Below the pieces are notes generated by a model, which was not told the origin of the DNA, ran no database searches, and worked only from the letters and a program-made list of their open reading frames with translations. 56,601 bases of DNA from Oscillospiraceae bacterium. Its GTDB lineage: Bacteria > Bacillota > Clostridia > Oscillospirales > Oscillospiraceae. The translations under genes and the position numbers were made by a program. This document shows, piece after piece, positions 6,310 to 14,763 of this stretch (the first letter of the stretch is position 1; each line of letters opens with the position of its first letter). The DNA is taken from the NCBI GenBank assembly GCA_009780235.1, contig WRAK01000014.1, forward strand, positions 1-56,601. Reading direction: 5' to 3'.

Positions 6310-7243
6310 GTTGCGCTTGCCTCCTCATGGTAATCATGTCTAAGAACGCCTCTAAGCGGGTTTCGAGGCCTGCGGAGCTTTGGTGTGTGTCGAAGCTGAG
6401 GTGCAAGATGGGGATGCCGTGGTCATGGCTGACACACATCAGAGCGGGGACGGCGTTGAGTTCCGGGGTACAGCCGAAGGATTTGATGTGAATGATGCCG
6501 TCATAGCCCGCTTTGGCATAGCGGAGGCTCTGCGCCACGCTGTCAAGACCGTTTGCGCCCACGTGGCGGCGGAGATAGCCGCCCGCGTCTCGAAGCCGCC
6601 TGCGGTTCGAGGGAGGGAAGAGCAGAAAGGTGACGCTCATCTCTCTGCTGACGGCAACGCCACGGGCGGCGAGGCGGCGTTCGAGGTCGCAGTTGGCGAA
6701 AGGCTCCATGACGGTGTACAGGTCGCCCACGATGCCGACATTGAGCGGCGGATCTGCCTGCGATTCGGGGTGTTGCCGCCTATGGTGTGCCTGCCTGTCC
6801 ATGCGGCGGATGTCTTCAATGGCGTCGAGGGCGGCACCTGCCATTTGGGCGGCGTTTAGGGGCGAACCGAGCGCACGGAGCTTGCGGTAGGCTCTGCGTG
6901 GGCGGGCGTTTTCTCTGTTGAGGCGTACAAAGTCGAATTCGTAGTCGAGGTCGCGCAGGATTTGCTCTTGCAGTTCGCCGTAGTAGCCGTAGCGGCAGCC
7001 GGTGCCGGTTTGGAAGAGCGTGTTTGCGCCGTCGTCGAGGGCTTCGATGAAGTTGCCCATGTTGTATTTGAACGGCTCGCAGATGAAGTCGGGACTATGC
7101 CGTGCGCCGAGGGCGGCGGTGTGTTTGGTGATGGGCGGTGCCGGGCGCACTTCGGCGTCGGGGTAGAGCCGCTCGAAGAATGTGCGGATGGGGATATGGT
7201 AGTCGCCCATGTGGGGGTAGGAGATGATGCGGGTTGGGTTCAT
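6299..7243 (-). CDS. Acyl-CoA dehydratase activase-related protein (DUF2229-like), B
   Basis: 314 residues. It has the features of the domain found C-terminal to activases in large fused YjiL-type proteins: FICEPFKYNMGNFIEAL, a TGTGCRYGYYGE block and IKSFGCTPELNA, whose cysteines are probable cluster ligands. It resembles the HgdB/DUF2229 fold and may be the electron-accepting partner of the adjacent activase. ATG 7243 is chosen because GAGG lies 8 bases upstream; the upstream in-frame ATG falls in the palindromic repeat. The gene follows that repeat (7262-7384) and overlaps the activase gene. Confidence 0.78.
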   Translation of the reverse strand: MNPTRIISYPHMGDYHIPIRTFFERLYPDAEVRPAPPITKHTAALGARHSPDFICEPFKYNMGNFIEALDDGANTLFQTGTGCRYGYYGELQEQILRDLDYEFDFVRLNRENARPRRAYRKLRALGSPLNAAQMAGAALDAIEDIRRMDRQAHHRRQHPESQADPPLNVGIVGDLYTVMEPFANCDLERRLAARGVAVSREMSVTFLLFPPSNRRRLRDAGGYLRRHVGANGLDSVAQSLRYAKAGYDGIIHIKSFGCTPELNAVPALMCVSHDHGIPILHLSFDTHQSSAGLETRLEAFLDMITMRRQAQHES

Positions 7244-7261
7244 GCGATTTCCTCGTTTTTT

Positions 7262-7337
7262 TGTAGGGGCGGCCATTGGCCGTCCGCATCCCTGTTTTGC
7301 ACACGTTCGAAACGAACGGCCAATGGCCGCCCCTACA
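7262..7337. repeat. 76-bp element with perfect 21-bp terminal inverted repeats
   Basis: TGTAGGGGCGGCCATTGGCCG (7262-7282) is repeated as its exact reverse complement at 7317-7337, enclosing about 34 bases. The GGCGGCCATTGGCCGCC core also forms the terminator at 18800-18834. It looks like a small non-autonomous MITE- or REP-like element between two activase-type genes. Confidence 0.75.
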
Positions 7338-8271
7338 GGTGGTTACGCCGAGGGGATGCGGGCGGGATGACCCCGCCCCTACATGTGACCATGTCCAAAA
7401 AACTTTCAATTCGGGTCGCAAGCCCTTCCCGGCTTTGATGTTCGTCCAAGAGGATTTGAATGACGGGTAAATCTTTCACTCGGCGGAGAACCAGTTCGTT
7501 CGCCAGACAGTCCGAACCGCAGGGGAATGCGGTCAGGAGGATGACACCGTCTGCCCGTCCGCGGGCGAGGTGGATTGCGCCGAGGATTTCTCGGCTGAGT
7601 GTCCAGTAGAGGTCTGTAGAGATGTGTTGTGCGGCCTTGTGACAGGCTGTGCGGTCGAAGGCTTCAATGCAGATGGGGGCCGCGCCGAGGTCTCGGATGA
7701 GACTTATAACCTCGCCGCCGAGGCGGGGGTCGTGGGCGATGTAGCTCTGGGCGGCGATTAGGATTTTCGGGGCTTTGGCGCGGAGCAGGGGACGGTTTTG
7801 GGCGAGGCGTTGGAAATCCGCCTCCCGTTGGCGGTTTTGGGCGGCGCGGTAGGCGTTTGCGGCGGCGCGGTAGTTTTTGCCGAGAGACTTTGCGATTTGG
7901 AGAAAAGCCCGCTTTTCCGAATCGGGGCGGGCGGAGGTGCGATCGTAGGTGAGCAGGGGGACATCTTGAAATGTGGCCCGTACTGTGTCGGGGAGACCCC
8001 AGAAGCGGACGCAGAACTCGTCCCGCTTGCCTAGCCGCTCCAAGCGGGGGACGAGGAGGGCATCGCAGCGGTCTAAAAGTGCGTGGGCGTGGCCCATGTA
8101 GAGCTTGAGGGGGAGGCAACTCTCGTCTACGGTGTGTTTGATGCCCTCTGCGAGCAGGGTTTGGTTGGTTTCGGGGCTGACGATGTGGGGGATGCCGAGT
8201 TCCTCGAAGAAGGTTTCCCATAAGGTGCCGTAGCGGTGGTAGGCCAGGGCACGAGGGATGCCGATTGTCAT
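7333..8271 (-). CDS. Acyl-CoA dehydratase activase-related protein (DUF2229-like), A
   Basis: 312 residues. MTIGIPRALAYHRYG at the start, VDESCLPLKLYMGH, DEFCVRFWGLP and TAFPCGSDCLANELV are HgdB/DUF2229-type blocks with conserved cysteines likely to hold an iron-sulfur cluster. First gene of the three-gene operon (A, then B, then activase), GGTGAT about 8 bases before its ATG. The last 17 or so residues (after FLDMV) are encoded by palindromic repeat DNA, so the natural end was probably replaced by element sequence. Together the three genes look like a split version of the large fused activase proteins of Clostridia. Confidence 0.78.
   Translation of the reverse strand: MTIGIPRALAYHRYGTLWETFFEELGIPHIVSPETNQTLLAEGIKHTVDESCLPLKLYMGHAHALLDRCDALLVPRLERLGKRDEFCVRFWGLPDTVRATFQDVPLLTYDRTSARPDSEKRAFLQIAKSLGKNYRAAANAYRAAQNRQREADFQRLAQNRPLLRAKAPKILIAAQSYIAHDPRLGGEVISLIRDLGAAPICIEAFDRTACHKAAQHISTDLYWTLSREILGAIHLARGRADGVILLTAFPCGSDCLANELVLRRVKDLPVIQILLDEHQSREGLATRIESFLDMVTCRGGVIPPASPRRNHL
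7338..7384. repeat. Second repeat unit forming the 3' end of the 7333-8271 gene
   Basis: Directly after the 76-bp element, a GC-rich block ends in GGCGGGATGACCCCGCCCCTACA, which contains a hairpin and a terminus similar to the 21-bp repeats (GGGGCGG..TGTAG type). The coding frame of the activase-type gene on the minus strand reads through it and stops at 7333. Confidence 0.5.
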
Positions 8272-8402
8272 GTTTTATCACCGTTGGGGAGTATAGACGG
8301 AAAGAAGCTGTTTCATACATGGCCGGAGGTTGTGCGCATGGATGTGAAAGCGGCCTTTTTTGCGTTTCGTCGCATTTTGGCCAAGTATGCCGGAATATAC
8401 AC

Positions 8403-8431
8403 TTGACTTTTCGGTTTCAAATAAATATAAT
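8403..8431 (+). promoter_or_regulatory. Promoter of the liv operon
   Basis: TTGACT (8403-8408), 17-base spacer, perfect TATAAT (8426-8431), about 60 bases before the livJ start. No operator-like palindrome is obvious beside it. Confidence 0.8.
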
Positions 8432-8493
8432 AGCCTGTAACACTCTAATATGGGTGCTTGTATATATGTGCGTAATAAATTGAATAAGGGAGA

Positions 8494-9720
8494 ATGAAAA
8501 AGATGAAGATGAAACGGATTTTGGCACTACTCATGGCAGTACTTTTGGTAGCAGGTTTGCTCGCGGGCTGCGGTTCGGGGGACGATGATTACGACATTGT
8601 CATCGGCGTACTGGCTCCCTTGACCGGGCCGGTTTCGCAATTCGGCACAGCGGTTGAGGCCGGTGTGAATCTGTATGTTGAGCAGTTTAACGCGCTGGGC
8701 GGCCGTCAGGTACGCTTGGAGTTCTGGGACGAAGAGGGTGCCGCCGAACTCGGTGTTGCGGGCTATCATCATCTGATGGATTTGGGTGTGGATGCCATCA
8801 TCGGTGCTGTCACCAGCGGTGTTACCCGTGCGGTTGTGCCGCTCTCCTATGAGGACAATATGCCCATGATTACGGCGACCTCTACCCATGAATTTGTCAC
8901 CGTGAATGAAGAGACGGGCGCAGTATTTACAAACATGTTCCGTTCCTGCTTTATCGACCCCTTCCAAGGGCAGCAGATGGCGCACTTTGCCCATCAAGTT
9001 GTAGGCGCGCAGACCGTTGCGATTCTCTATAACAACGAGGTGGACTATTCCATCGGGCTGATGCAGGCTTTTGTGGCTGAAGCGGAAATTCTGGGCTTGG
9101 AAATCGTTGCGATTGAGAACTTCCAAAGAACGACCGTGGCTTTCCAAGGACAGCTTACCAATATCATGGCGCACAACCCGGATGCTCTGTTTATCCCCGA
9201 ATACTATCAAAGTGTCGCGCTTATCGGGCCGCAGAGTGTAGAAGTCGGGTTGGAGACCGTGCTCTTGGGCGCCGACGGTTGGGCGACGATTTTGGACTTC
9301 ATGGATGAGCCCTCTTCCATCGAGGGAGCTTACTTCCTCACAGGCTTTTCCGCCGAGGTAGATACGCCGCTCGTGCAGAGCTTTATTACTGACTTCTATG
9401 CGGCAAACGGATTCATGCCCAACATGTTCGCCGCACAGGCTTTTGATGCCGCGAAGATTCTCATCGCCGCCATCGAGGCTACACTTGATGATATTGAGGC
9501 AGGCTTGGAAGCCGGTGCAGATTGGCGTGACGCCGTTGATGTAGCTACATTCCGGCAGTCTGTCATCGACAACATGGGCGCAACGGATATCGAAGGTGTG
9601 ACAGGGCCCATCACATTTGACCACCTGAACAACCCGCAAAAGGGTGCCATCATCCTCACCATTCGCGAGGGCGAAGACGGGTTTGAGGAAAGCTTCTGGG
9701 GTTACTTCTACGGTCGATAA
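8494..9720 (+). CDS. livJ: Branched-chain amino-acid ABC transporter, substrate-binding lipoprotein
   Basis: 408 residues. Lipoprotein signal with lipobox LLAGCG, then the type I periplasmic-binding fold of Leu/Ile/Val-binding proteins: IVIGVLAPLTGPVSQFG, AGVNLYVEQFNALGGRQ, GAVTSGVTRAVVPL, IPEYYQSVALIGPQ and AFDAAKILIAAI. It captures extracellular branched-chain amino acids or related ligands and delivers them to LivHM. Two or three closely spaced ATGs (8494, 8503, 8509) can serve; the purine-rich AAGGGAG precedes them, and 8503 has the better spacing. First gene of a five-gene operon, separated from livH by a hairpin that should favour expression of the binding protein. Confidence 0.93.
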   Translation: MKKMKMKRILALLMAVLLVAGLLAGCGSGDDDYDIVIGVLAPLTGPVSQFGTAVEAGVNLYVEQFNALGGRQVRLEFWDEEGAAELGVAGYHHLMDLGVDAIIGAVTSGVTRAVVPLSYEDNMPMITATSTHEFVTVNEETGAVFTNMFRSCFIDPFQGQQMAHFAHQVVGAQTVAILYNNEVDYSIGLMQAFVAEAEILGLEIVAIENFQRTTVAFQGQLTNIMAHNPDALFIPEYYQSVALIGPQSVEVGLETVLLGADGWATILDFMDEPSSIEGAYFLTGFSAEVDTPLVQSFITDFYAANGFMPNMFAAQAFDAAKILIAAIEATLDDIEAGLEAGADWRDAVDVATFRQSVIDNMGATDIEGVTGPITFDHLNNPQKGAIILTIREGEDGFEESFWGYFYGR

Positions 9721-9784
9721 TTTTACAGCTTTTAGATCTGACCTGATTTTAGACTGAGACCAACGCATTTTAGATGAGAAACGT

Positions 9785-9818
9785 AAATAGAGGGTGTGCT
9801 TTGCCCGCCCTCTATTTT
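9785..9818 (+). terminator. Attenuating hairpin between livJ and livH
   Basis: AAATAGAGGG (9785-9794) pairs with CCCTCTATTT (9808-9817). Only a short T-run follows, so partial termination or mRNA 3' end protection is likely. This layout usually yields excess binding protein over the permease. Confidence 0.7.
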
Positions 9819-9838
9819 GCGTAGGGGGTGGCGGCTAT

Positions 9839-10720
9839 ATGACATTTGTTATGCAGCTCATTAACGGCTTGCAGCTGGGTTCGATTTATGCACTGGTAGC
9901 CCTGGGCTATACCATGGTGTACGGAATCGTCAAACTTTTGAATTTTGCCCACGGTGATATTATCATGGTGGGTGGCTATATCGCGCTGTTTTCTTTGACG
10001 GCGTTCTTTTTGCCGCCTGTTTTGGCGGCACTGCTCACAGTAGCGGGCTGTACGCTGTTGGCTATTATCATTGAAAAGTTAGCGTATACGCCTTTGCGCT
10101 TTGCGCCTCGGCTTTCGCTTTTGATTACGGCAATCGGCGTCTCGATTCTATTGCAGAATCTGGCGCAGATTTTCTTCGGCGCGGACGGACATGCTTTTCC
10201 CCGTGCGCAACTGTTCCCCGTGGGTTGGGTGTATATCGGTGAGATTCGGCTGACCTATGCGTCTATTATCACGCTGGTGCTCTCGGTTTTGTCTATGGCT
10301 GTGCTCGCGTTCTTGGTCAAGAAGACGAAGCTGGGCAAGGCCATGCGCGCGGTGAGTGAGGACACGGGTGCCGCGCAGCTCATGGGTATTAATGTCAACC
10401 ACATTATTACCTTTACGTTCGCCGTGGGTGCGGCTTTGGCCGGTGTGGGCGCGCTTCTGTACAGCGTCCACTTCCCCTTGATTATGCCCACAATCGGTGT
10501 GATGTTGGGGCTGCGGGCTTTCGTCGCTGCTGTTTTAGGCGGAATCGGCTCTATTCCCGGGACGATGTTGGGCGGATACCTGATTGCGTTTTTGGAAGTC
10601 GGGGTCATTGCCATCGGCGGTTCACGCTGGACGGACGGTGCCGTGTTCTTGATTTTAATCCTCGTGCTGATGATACGCCCCACGGGCATCATGGGCCGCA
10701 CGATGATGGAAAAGGTATAG
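9839..10720 (+). CDS. livH: Branched-chain amino-acid ABC transporter permease LivH
   Basis: 293 residues, about eight membrane helices. GLQLGSIYALVALGYTMVYG and LNFAHGDIIMVGGY are the LivH signature; MRAVSEDTGAAQLMGIN is the cytoplasmic EAA-type loop that contacts the ATPases; AAVLGGIGSIPGTMLGGYL follows. ATG 9839 has GGGGGTGG just upstream. It forms the inner-membrane channel with LivM. Confidence 0.94.
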   Translation: MTFVMQLINGLQLGSIYALVALGYTMVYGIVKLLNFAHGDIIMVGGYIALFSLTAFFLPPVLAALLTVAGCTLLAIIIEKLAYTPLRFAPRLSLLITAIGVSILLQNLAQIFFGADGHAFPRAQLFPVGWVYIGEIRLTYASIITLVLSVLSMAVLAFLVKKTKLGKAMRAVSEDTGAAQLMGINVNHIITFTFAVGAALAGVGALLYSVHFPLIMPTIGVMLGLRAFVAAVLGGIGSIPGTMLGGYLIAFLEVGVIAIGGSRWTDGAVFLILILVLMIRPTGIMGRTMMEKV

Positions 10721-10732
10721 GGGGGTATGCAA

Positions 10733-11806
10733 ATGAAACAGTTCAAATTCCCTATGCCCGCACGCTATGGGATTAACATGACTTTGCTTGCGGCTTTGCT
10801 TGCGGGCGGCTATTTTTTGTTGGAGAGCGGTATATTGCCGCGGGCGCACAGCAATAACATCATTCTGGTCGGTATTTTTATTATCTTGGCCGTGTCGCTC
10901 AATCTGGTCACCGGCTATTTGGGTCAGTTACCTTTGGGACATGCGGGCTTTATGGCTGTCGGGGCCTACGTGGGGGCCATTTTTTGGCGCAGCGGATTTT
11001 TACCGGACGCTGTTTCCGTCCCGGGCGGGATTTTATTGGCCGGTTTGGTGGCGGCTGTGTTTGGGATTATCATCGGTATCCCTGCTCTGCGGCTCCGCGG
11101 GGATTATTTAGCCATCATTACCTTGGGCTTCGGAGAGATGATTCGTGTGCTGGTCACGAATATCGACGGAACGGCTCGGTGGTTTGTTACGAGCATCAAT
11201 GAGCTTTTCGGTATGCAGATTCCCGTTCCTACCGTTATTACGGGCGGTGCGCCCGGGCTCTCCTCGCCGCGGCACTCTTCCTTTTTGGTGGTTTATATCT
11301 GTGTCATCTTCGCCTGCGGGGCGATTCATATGCTGATGAAAAGCAGGCACGGGCGTGCAATCTTATCCATACGTGAAAATGAGATTGCCGCCGAGAGCTG
11401 CGGTATCAACACCACGTATTACAAGGTCATGGCTTTTGCGGTGTCCGCGTTTTTTGCCGGCGTTGCCGGGGCATTGTTTGCCGGCAATACGGGCTTTTTG
11501 GTGCCGGATTCCTTCGACTTCATGACGAGCATCAACATTCTGATGATTGTCGTCCTCGGCGGCATGGGCTCCATGGCGGGCTCCGTGGTCGCGGCGGCGA
11601 TTTTGACGAGCTTGCCTGTCTTGATGCAGGGACTTGCGCAGTGGCGGATGGTTATTTACGCCCTGCTCCTTATCATTGTGATGATTTTCAAGCCCACGGG
11701 CCTTTTGGGTACGTATGACTTCTCGCTCTCCCGTATTTTGGAGAAGATAGTTCGCCGCTTCCGGGCGGGCAAGACACCGAAAGGGGGTGCGGACATTGGC
11801 GAGTAA
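10733..11806 (+). CDS. livM: Branched-chain amino-acid ABC transporter permease LivM
   Basis: 357 residues, about nine membrane helices. AVSLNLVTGYLGQLPLGHAGFMAVGAY, split over two helices, and RLRGDYLAIITLGFGEM are LivM blocks; SIRENEIAAESCGINTTYYK is the ATPase-contact loop. ATG 10733 is preferred over 10727 because GGGGGG ends 7 bases before it. The 3' end overlaps livG. Confidence 0.93.
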   Translation: MKQFKFPMPARYGINMTLLAALLAGGYFLLESGILPRAHSNNIILVGIFIILAVSLNLVTGYLGQLPLGHAGFMAVGAYVGAIFWRSGFLPDAVSVPGGILLAGLVAAVFGIIIGIPALRLRGDYLAIITLGFGEMIRVLVTNIDGTARWFVTSINELFGMQIPVPTVITGGAPGLSSPRHSSFLVVYICVIFACGAIHMLMKSRHGRAILSIRENEIAAESCGINTTYYKVMAFAVSAFFAGVAGALFAGNTGFLVPDSFDFMTSINILMIVVLGGMGSMAGSVVAAAILTSLPVLMQGLAQWRMVIYALLLIIVMIFKPTGLLGTYDFSLSRILEKIVRRFRAGKTPKGGADIGE

Positions 11807-12632
11807 ACGTGACCCCAGAGCACCGTTTATCCCCGATCGGGATTTAGACAAACGTCCGGTGTTGGAGTGCAAAGGTCTCGGCATTGATTTCGGCGGCCTC
11901 ACGGCGGTGGATGATTTTAACATCTCCATCGCGCCCACGGAAATCTGCGGCCTAATCGGCCCCAACGGGGCGGGGAAGACGACGATTTTCAACCTGCTCA
12001 CCAAGGTCTATCAGCCCACACGGGGTTCGATGTACCTTGAGGGTAAGGACACGAAAAACATGAACACCATCCAGGCCAACAAAGCGGGTCTGGCACGGAC
12101 GTTCCAGAACATCCGTCTCTTTAAAGAGATGACGGTGGCGGAGAACGTGTTGGTGGGTCTGCATAATGAGATGGACTACCGTCTCGGCGGTGCCGTCCTG
12201 CGTTTGCCCGGCTACTGGCGGGCGGAGCGGATTGCCAGAGAGCGGGCTTTAGAGCTCTTGTCTATCTTCGACATGCAGGATATGGCCGAACACAAGGCGG
12301 GGAGTTTGCCTTACGGTTCCCAGCGTCGATTGGAGATTGTACGGGCTTTGGCAACCAACCCGGCTGTCCTCTTGTTGGACGAGCCTGCGGCGGGCATGAA
12401 CCCTGCCGAGACGGAAGATTTGATGCTGAATATCAAGAAGATTCAGGAGACGTTCCAAATTGCCGTCTTCCTGATTGAGCACGATATGCACTTGGTCATG
12501 GGCATCTGTGAGGCCGTGGGTGTATTAAACTACGGCAAAATGATTGCCAAGGGGACACCCGCTGAGATTCAGCGAGACCCGAAGGTCATTGAGGCCTATT
12601 TGGGTACAGGCGGAGGTGAGGCGCGTGCTTAA
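11796..12632 (+). CDS. livG: Branched-chain amino-acid ABC transporter ATPase LivG
   Basis: 278 residues. Walker A GPNGAGKTT, Q-loop ARTFQNIRLF, signature LPYGSQRRLEIVRAL (Ser at the usual Gly/Gln site), Walker B VLLLDEPAAGMN and H-loop LIEHDM. The LivG subgroup is indicated by the LFKEMTVAENVLVG segment and a C-terminal AYLG. The start is probably TTG at 11796, 8 bases after AAGGGGG; GTG 11787 is an alternative. It overlaps livM by 11 bases. It powers transport with LivF. Confidence 0.93.
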   Translation: MASKRDPRAPFIPDRDLDKRPVLECKGLGIDFGGLTAVDDFNISIAPTEICGLIGPNGAGKTTIFNLLTKVYQPTRGSMYLEGKDTKNMNTIQANKAGLARTFQNIRLFKEMTVAENVLVGLHNEMDYRLGGAVLRLPGYWRAERIARERALELLSIFDMQDMAEHKAGSLPYGSQRRLEIVRALATNPAVLLLDEPAAGMNPAETEDLMLNIKKIQETFQIAVFLIEHDMHLVMGICEAVGVLNYGKMIAKGTPAEIQRDPKVIEAYLGTGGGEARA

Positions 12633-13326
12633 GATTACCAACATGAACGTCTACTACGGCAATATCTACGCCGTCAAGGACATAAACTTCCACGTTGAAG
12701 AGGGCGAGATTGTCACTTTAATCGGCGCGAACGGCGCGGGGAAGAGCACCATCCTCAAGACTATCTCCGGCCTTTTACGGAGCAAGACGGGGTCTATCTC
12801 GTTTGCCGGTGAGGAGATCGGGAACACGGCTTCCCACGCCATCGTCAAACGTGGCCTTGCCCAAGTCCCCGAGGGACGGCGGGTGTTCTTGCAGATGAGC
12901 GTACAGGAAAACCTCGAAATGGGCAACTACACCCAACCGGGCGGCACGATGAATGCGCGTATGGAGCAGGTATTTGTCAAGTTCCCCCGGCTTTTGGAGA
13001 GACGGAAACAGGTGGCGGGTACACTCTCCGGCGGTGAACAGCAGATGCTGGCAATGGGCCGTGCGATGATGAGCCGTCCGAAGCTCTTGATGCTCGATGA
13101 GCCGTCGATGGGGCTTGCGCCGCTCTTGGTGGAGCAGATTTTTGAGATTATCCGTGAACTGAACAAAGCGGGTACGACGATACTTCTTGTAGAGCAGAAT
13201 GCGCACATGGCCTTGACGGTCGCTGACCGTGGATATGTGTTGGAGACAGGCAAGATTGTGCTGGCTGACCGTGCGGATGTGTTGTTGCAGGATGACGCTG
13301 TGCGGAAGGCGTACCTTGGGGGCTGA
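12625..13326 (+). CDS. livF: Branched-chain amino-acid ABC transporter ATPase LivF
   Basis: 233 residues. Walker A GANGAGKSTILKTI, signature TLSGGEQQMLAMGRAM, Walker B LLMLDEPSMGLAP and H-loop LVEQN, with the VPEGRRVFLQMSVQENLEMG block typical of LivF. GTG at 12625 is chosen because GGAGGTGAG lies 6 bases upstream; the long upstream extension in this frame overlaps livG and has no family match. Last gene of the operon. Confidence 0.94.
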   Translation: MLKITNMNVYYGNIYAVKDINFHVEEGEIVTLIGANGAGKSTILKTISGLLRSKTGSISFAGEEIGNTASHAIVKRGLAQVPEGRRVFLQMSVQENLEMGNYTQPGGTMNARMEQVFVKFPRLLERRKQVAGTLSGGEQQMLAMGRAMMSRPKLLMLDEPSMGLAPLLVEQIFEIIRELNKAGTTILLVEQNAHMALTVADRGYVLETGKIVLADRADVLLQDDAVRKAYLGG

Positions 13327-13352
13327 TGACCCTTAATTAAGAATTTAAGTGG

Positions 13353-13387
13353 AAACACCCTTGCGCTATCGGCGCAAGGGTGTTTTT
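13353..13387 (+). terminator. Rho-independent terminator of the liv operon
   Basis: AAACACCCTTGCGC pairs perfectly with GCGCAAGGGTGTTT across a five-base loop, followed by TTTTG. Confidence 0.93.
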
Positions 13388-13463
13388 GTGTAACGTATGA
13401 GCATTTCTCTGCATATCATGCTATCATGAGCGCATTGCGCGACTACGTCAGGGAGGGATTCTT

Positions 13464-14030
13464 ATGTTTCTGTCAGTTTTATCCGGGCTTATTGTATCCG
13501 TGGATGCGTTTTTTATCGGGTTATCGCTTGGGCTGCAAAAGAGGTGTCGGTTTTTGTACCTTGTGATTATTAACACATGTCTTTTGGGGCTTTGCATGTT
13601 GGGGTTTTTGATTGCGGGGCGGATTTATGAGATGATTGCCTTTGATACAGATTTGGTTGTAGGCTTTGCGTTTATCGGACTGGGGCTTTGGACGATGTTG
13701 CAGTATTTTGTATCTGTATGGCTGAGACGCCGCAGGAGGTGTACGGAGGACGGAGAGCCTTCGCTTCGGACAATTGTTCTTGTGGGGCTTGTGATGAGTG
13801 TTGAGGCGATGCTGATTACGATGGGGATTACGTTTATCTTTCTGCCCGGCTCAACGGTTTTGATTCCGCTTACGGTTGCATTGGCACATTTCGGGTATTC
13901 GGCTTTGTCGTTCCGCTTGGCTCGCACGAAGCATGTGCGGCGGATTCCTCTTGTGGTCAGCCATGCGGTTTCGGGGCTTGCGCTTGTTACATATGGGTTG
14001 ATGGCTTTGTTTGTGGAATTGGGGTTGTAG
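13464..14030 (+). CDS. MntP/YtaF-type (DUF204) integral membrane protein
   Basis: 188 residues, six predicted helices in two similar halves. The motif SVDAFFIGLSLGLQ near the N-terminus and SVEAMLITMGITF in the second half match the paired Asp/Glu-containing repeats of MntP-like proteins, which include manganese exporters and the YtaF sporulation proteins. An Arg-rich loop (LRRRRRC) separates the halves. AGGGAGGG about 9 bases before ATG supports the start. Ion specificity cannot be told; it stands alone between the liv terminator and a repeat region. Confidence 0.75.
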   Translation: MFLSVLSGLIVSVDAFFIGLSLGLQKRCRFLYLVIINTCLLGLCMLGFLIAGRIYEMIAFDTDLVVGFAFIGLGLWTMLQYFVSVWLRRRRRCTEDGEPSLRTIVLVGLVMSVEAMLITMGITFIFLPGSTVLIPLTVALAHFGYSALSFRLARTKHVRRIPLVVSHAVSGLALVTYGLMALFVELGL

Positions 14031-14391
14031 GGCCGGGGTTCCATTCCCGCTCGTTCCGCACATCTTGCTTCATACGTTGGCTCGCCTGCCGGCGGCGTTC
14101 TTTTTGTCTCGCCAAAAAGAACCAAAAACGCGACTTATGGGCTGCGCCCCTAAGAACCCCCTGCGGGTATCTACGTCGGACAAAACGGCGCACTCGTGCG
14201 GTATAGGTATTACGCGCCGTGCGCGCCTTATTGATACGTTTGCGGCCCGCGATTATGGGCAATTGCGGCTGACCGCTTGGTGTGTTCTCTCCCGCGCGCG
14301 GGGGAGGGGGTGCCCTTGACCTTAGGCTCCTTCGCCTTCGCTTGCGAGAGAGCCGCCGCCGCAGGCGACGGAGGGAGTACTCCCTCCGCCC
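14031..14391. repeat. Composite non-coding repeat region
   Basis: A gene-free block rich in palindromes: TTCTTTTTGTCTCGCC then AAAAAGAACC (14098-14130), a CGGCGCACTCGTGCGG hairpin region, CTCCCGCGCGCGGGGGAGG near 14288, a block from 14325 that shares motifs with the dnaX-internal repeat, and the perfect 18-bp palindrome GGAGGGAGTACTCCCTCC (14370-14387) followed by CGCCCCTACA like the element at 7262. Reading frames crossing it are unsupported. It looks like an accumulation of dispersed repeats. Confidence 0.6.
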
Positions 14392-14685
14392 CTACACTTT
14401 CCGCTTATGAAATGCTGAGGGGACGAGCCGATAGGCCTCTTTTTTGTCCATCTTCGTCATGTAACGGGTGGCGATGCGTTCGCCGCAGTTGGGGCAGAAG
14501 ATGGCTCCGTGGTATTGGGAGAAGTCGAGACAGCCGTCTATGATTCTGTCGTTGTACATCTTGACGAAGCCTGACTCACCGACTTTTTGGTAGTGGGCAA
14601 TGAAAGTCTTGCACCGTGCGCAGGTGACTTCAAGGACGTGACTGCCTCGGACTTTTCTGCAATTTGGATTTTTAAAAATTTTCAT
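14392..14685 (-). CDS. Small zinc-ribbon-like protein, unknown function
   Basis: 97 residues. Two Cys pairs, CARC and CPNC, about 40 residues apart can bind one zinc ion; between them lie DRIIDGCLDF and other short strands. ATG 14685 has GAGG about 9 bases upstream, and the Lys/Asn-rich start MKIFKNPNCRK is typical of a cytoplasmic protein. The C-terminus (FHKRKV) runs to the edge of the repeat region, so it may be slightly altered. It diverges from the CNNM-type gene. No family named with confidence. Confidence 0.65.
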   Translation of the reverse strand: MKIFKNPNCRKVRGSHVLEVTCARCKTFIAHYQKVGESGFVKMYNDRIIDGCLDFSQYHGAIFCPNCGERIATRYMTKMDKKEAYRLVPSAFHKRKV

Positions 14686-14701
14686 AGATTTGTTCCTCGA
14701 T

Positions 14702-14730
14702 TTGCTTTGCGGACAGAATTGTGATACAAT
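14702..14730 (+). promoter_or_regulatory. Promoter of the CNNM/HlyC-type gene
   Basis: TTGCTT (14702-14707), 17-base spacer, TACAAT (14725-14730) with a nearby TG. The TTG start codon lies about 35 bases downstream. Confidence 0.6.
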
Positions 14731-14763
14731 TGACATAATGTATCTACATAGGAGCGTGTTATT

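Noticed and set aside
8527-9768. Long minus-strand frame of 413 codons opposite livJ
   Set aside because: Shadow of livJ in GC-rich DNA; no binding site and the plus-strand protein is unmistakable.
14011-14543. ORFs of 88-102 codons in the 14.0-14.5 kb region
   Set aside because: They consist of dispersed-repeat sequence with Arg-rich meaningless translations.
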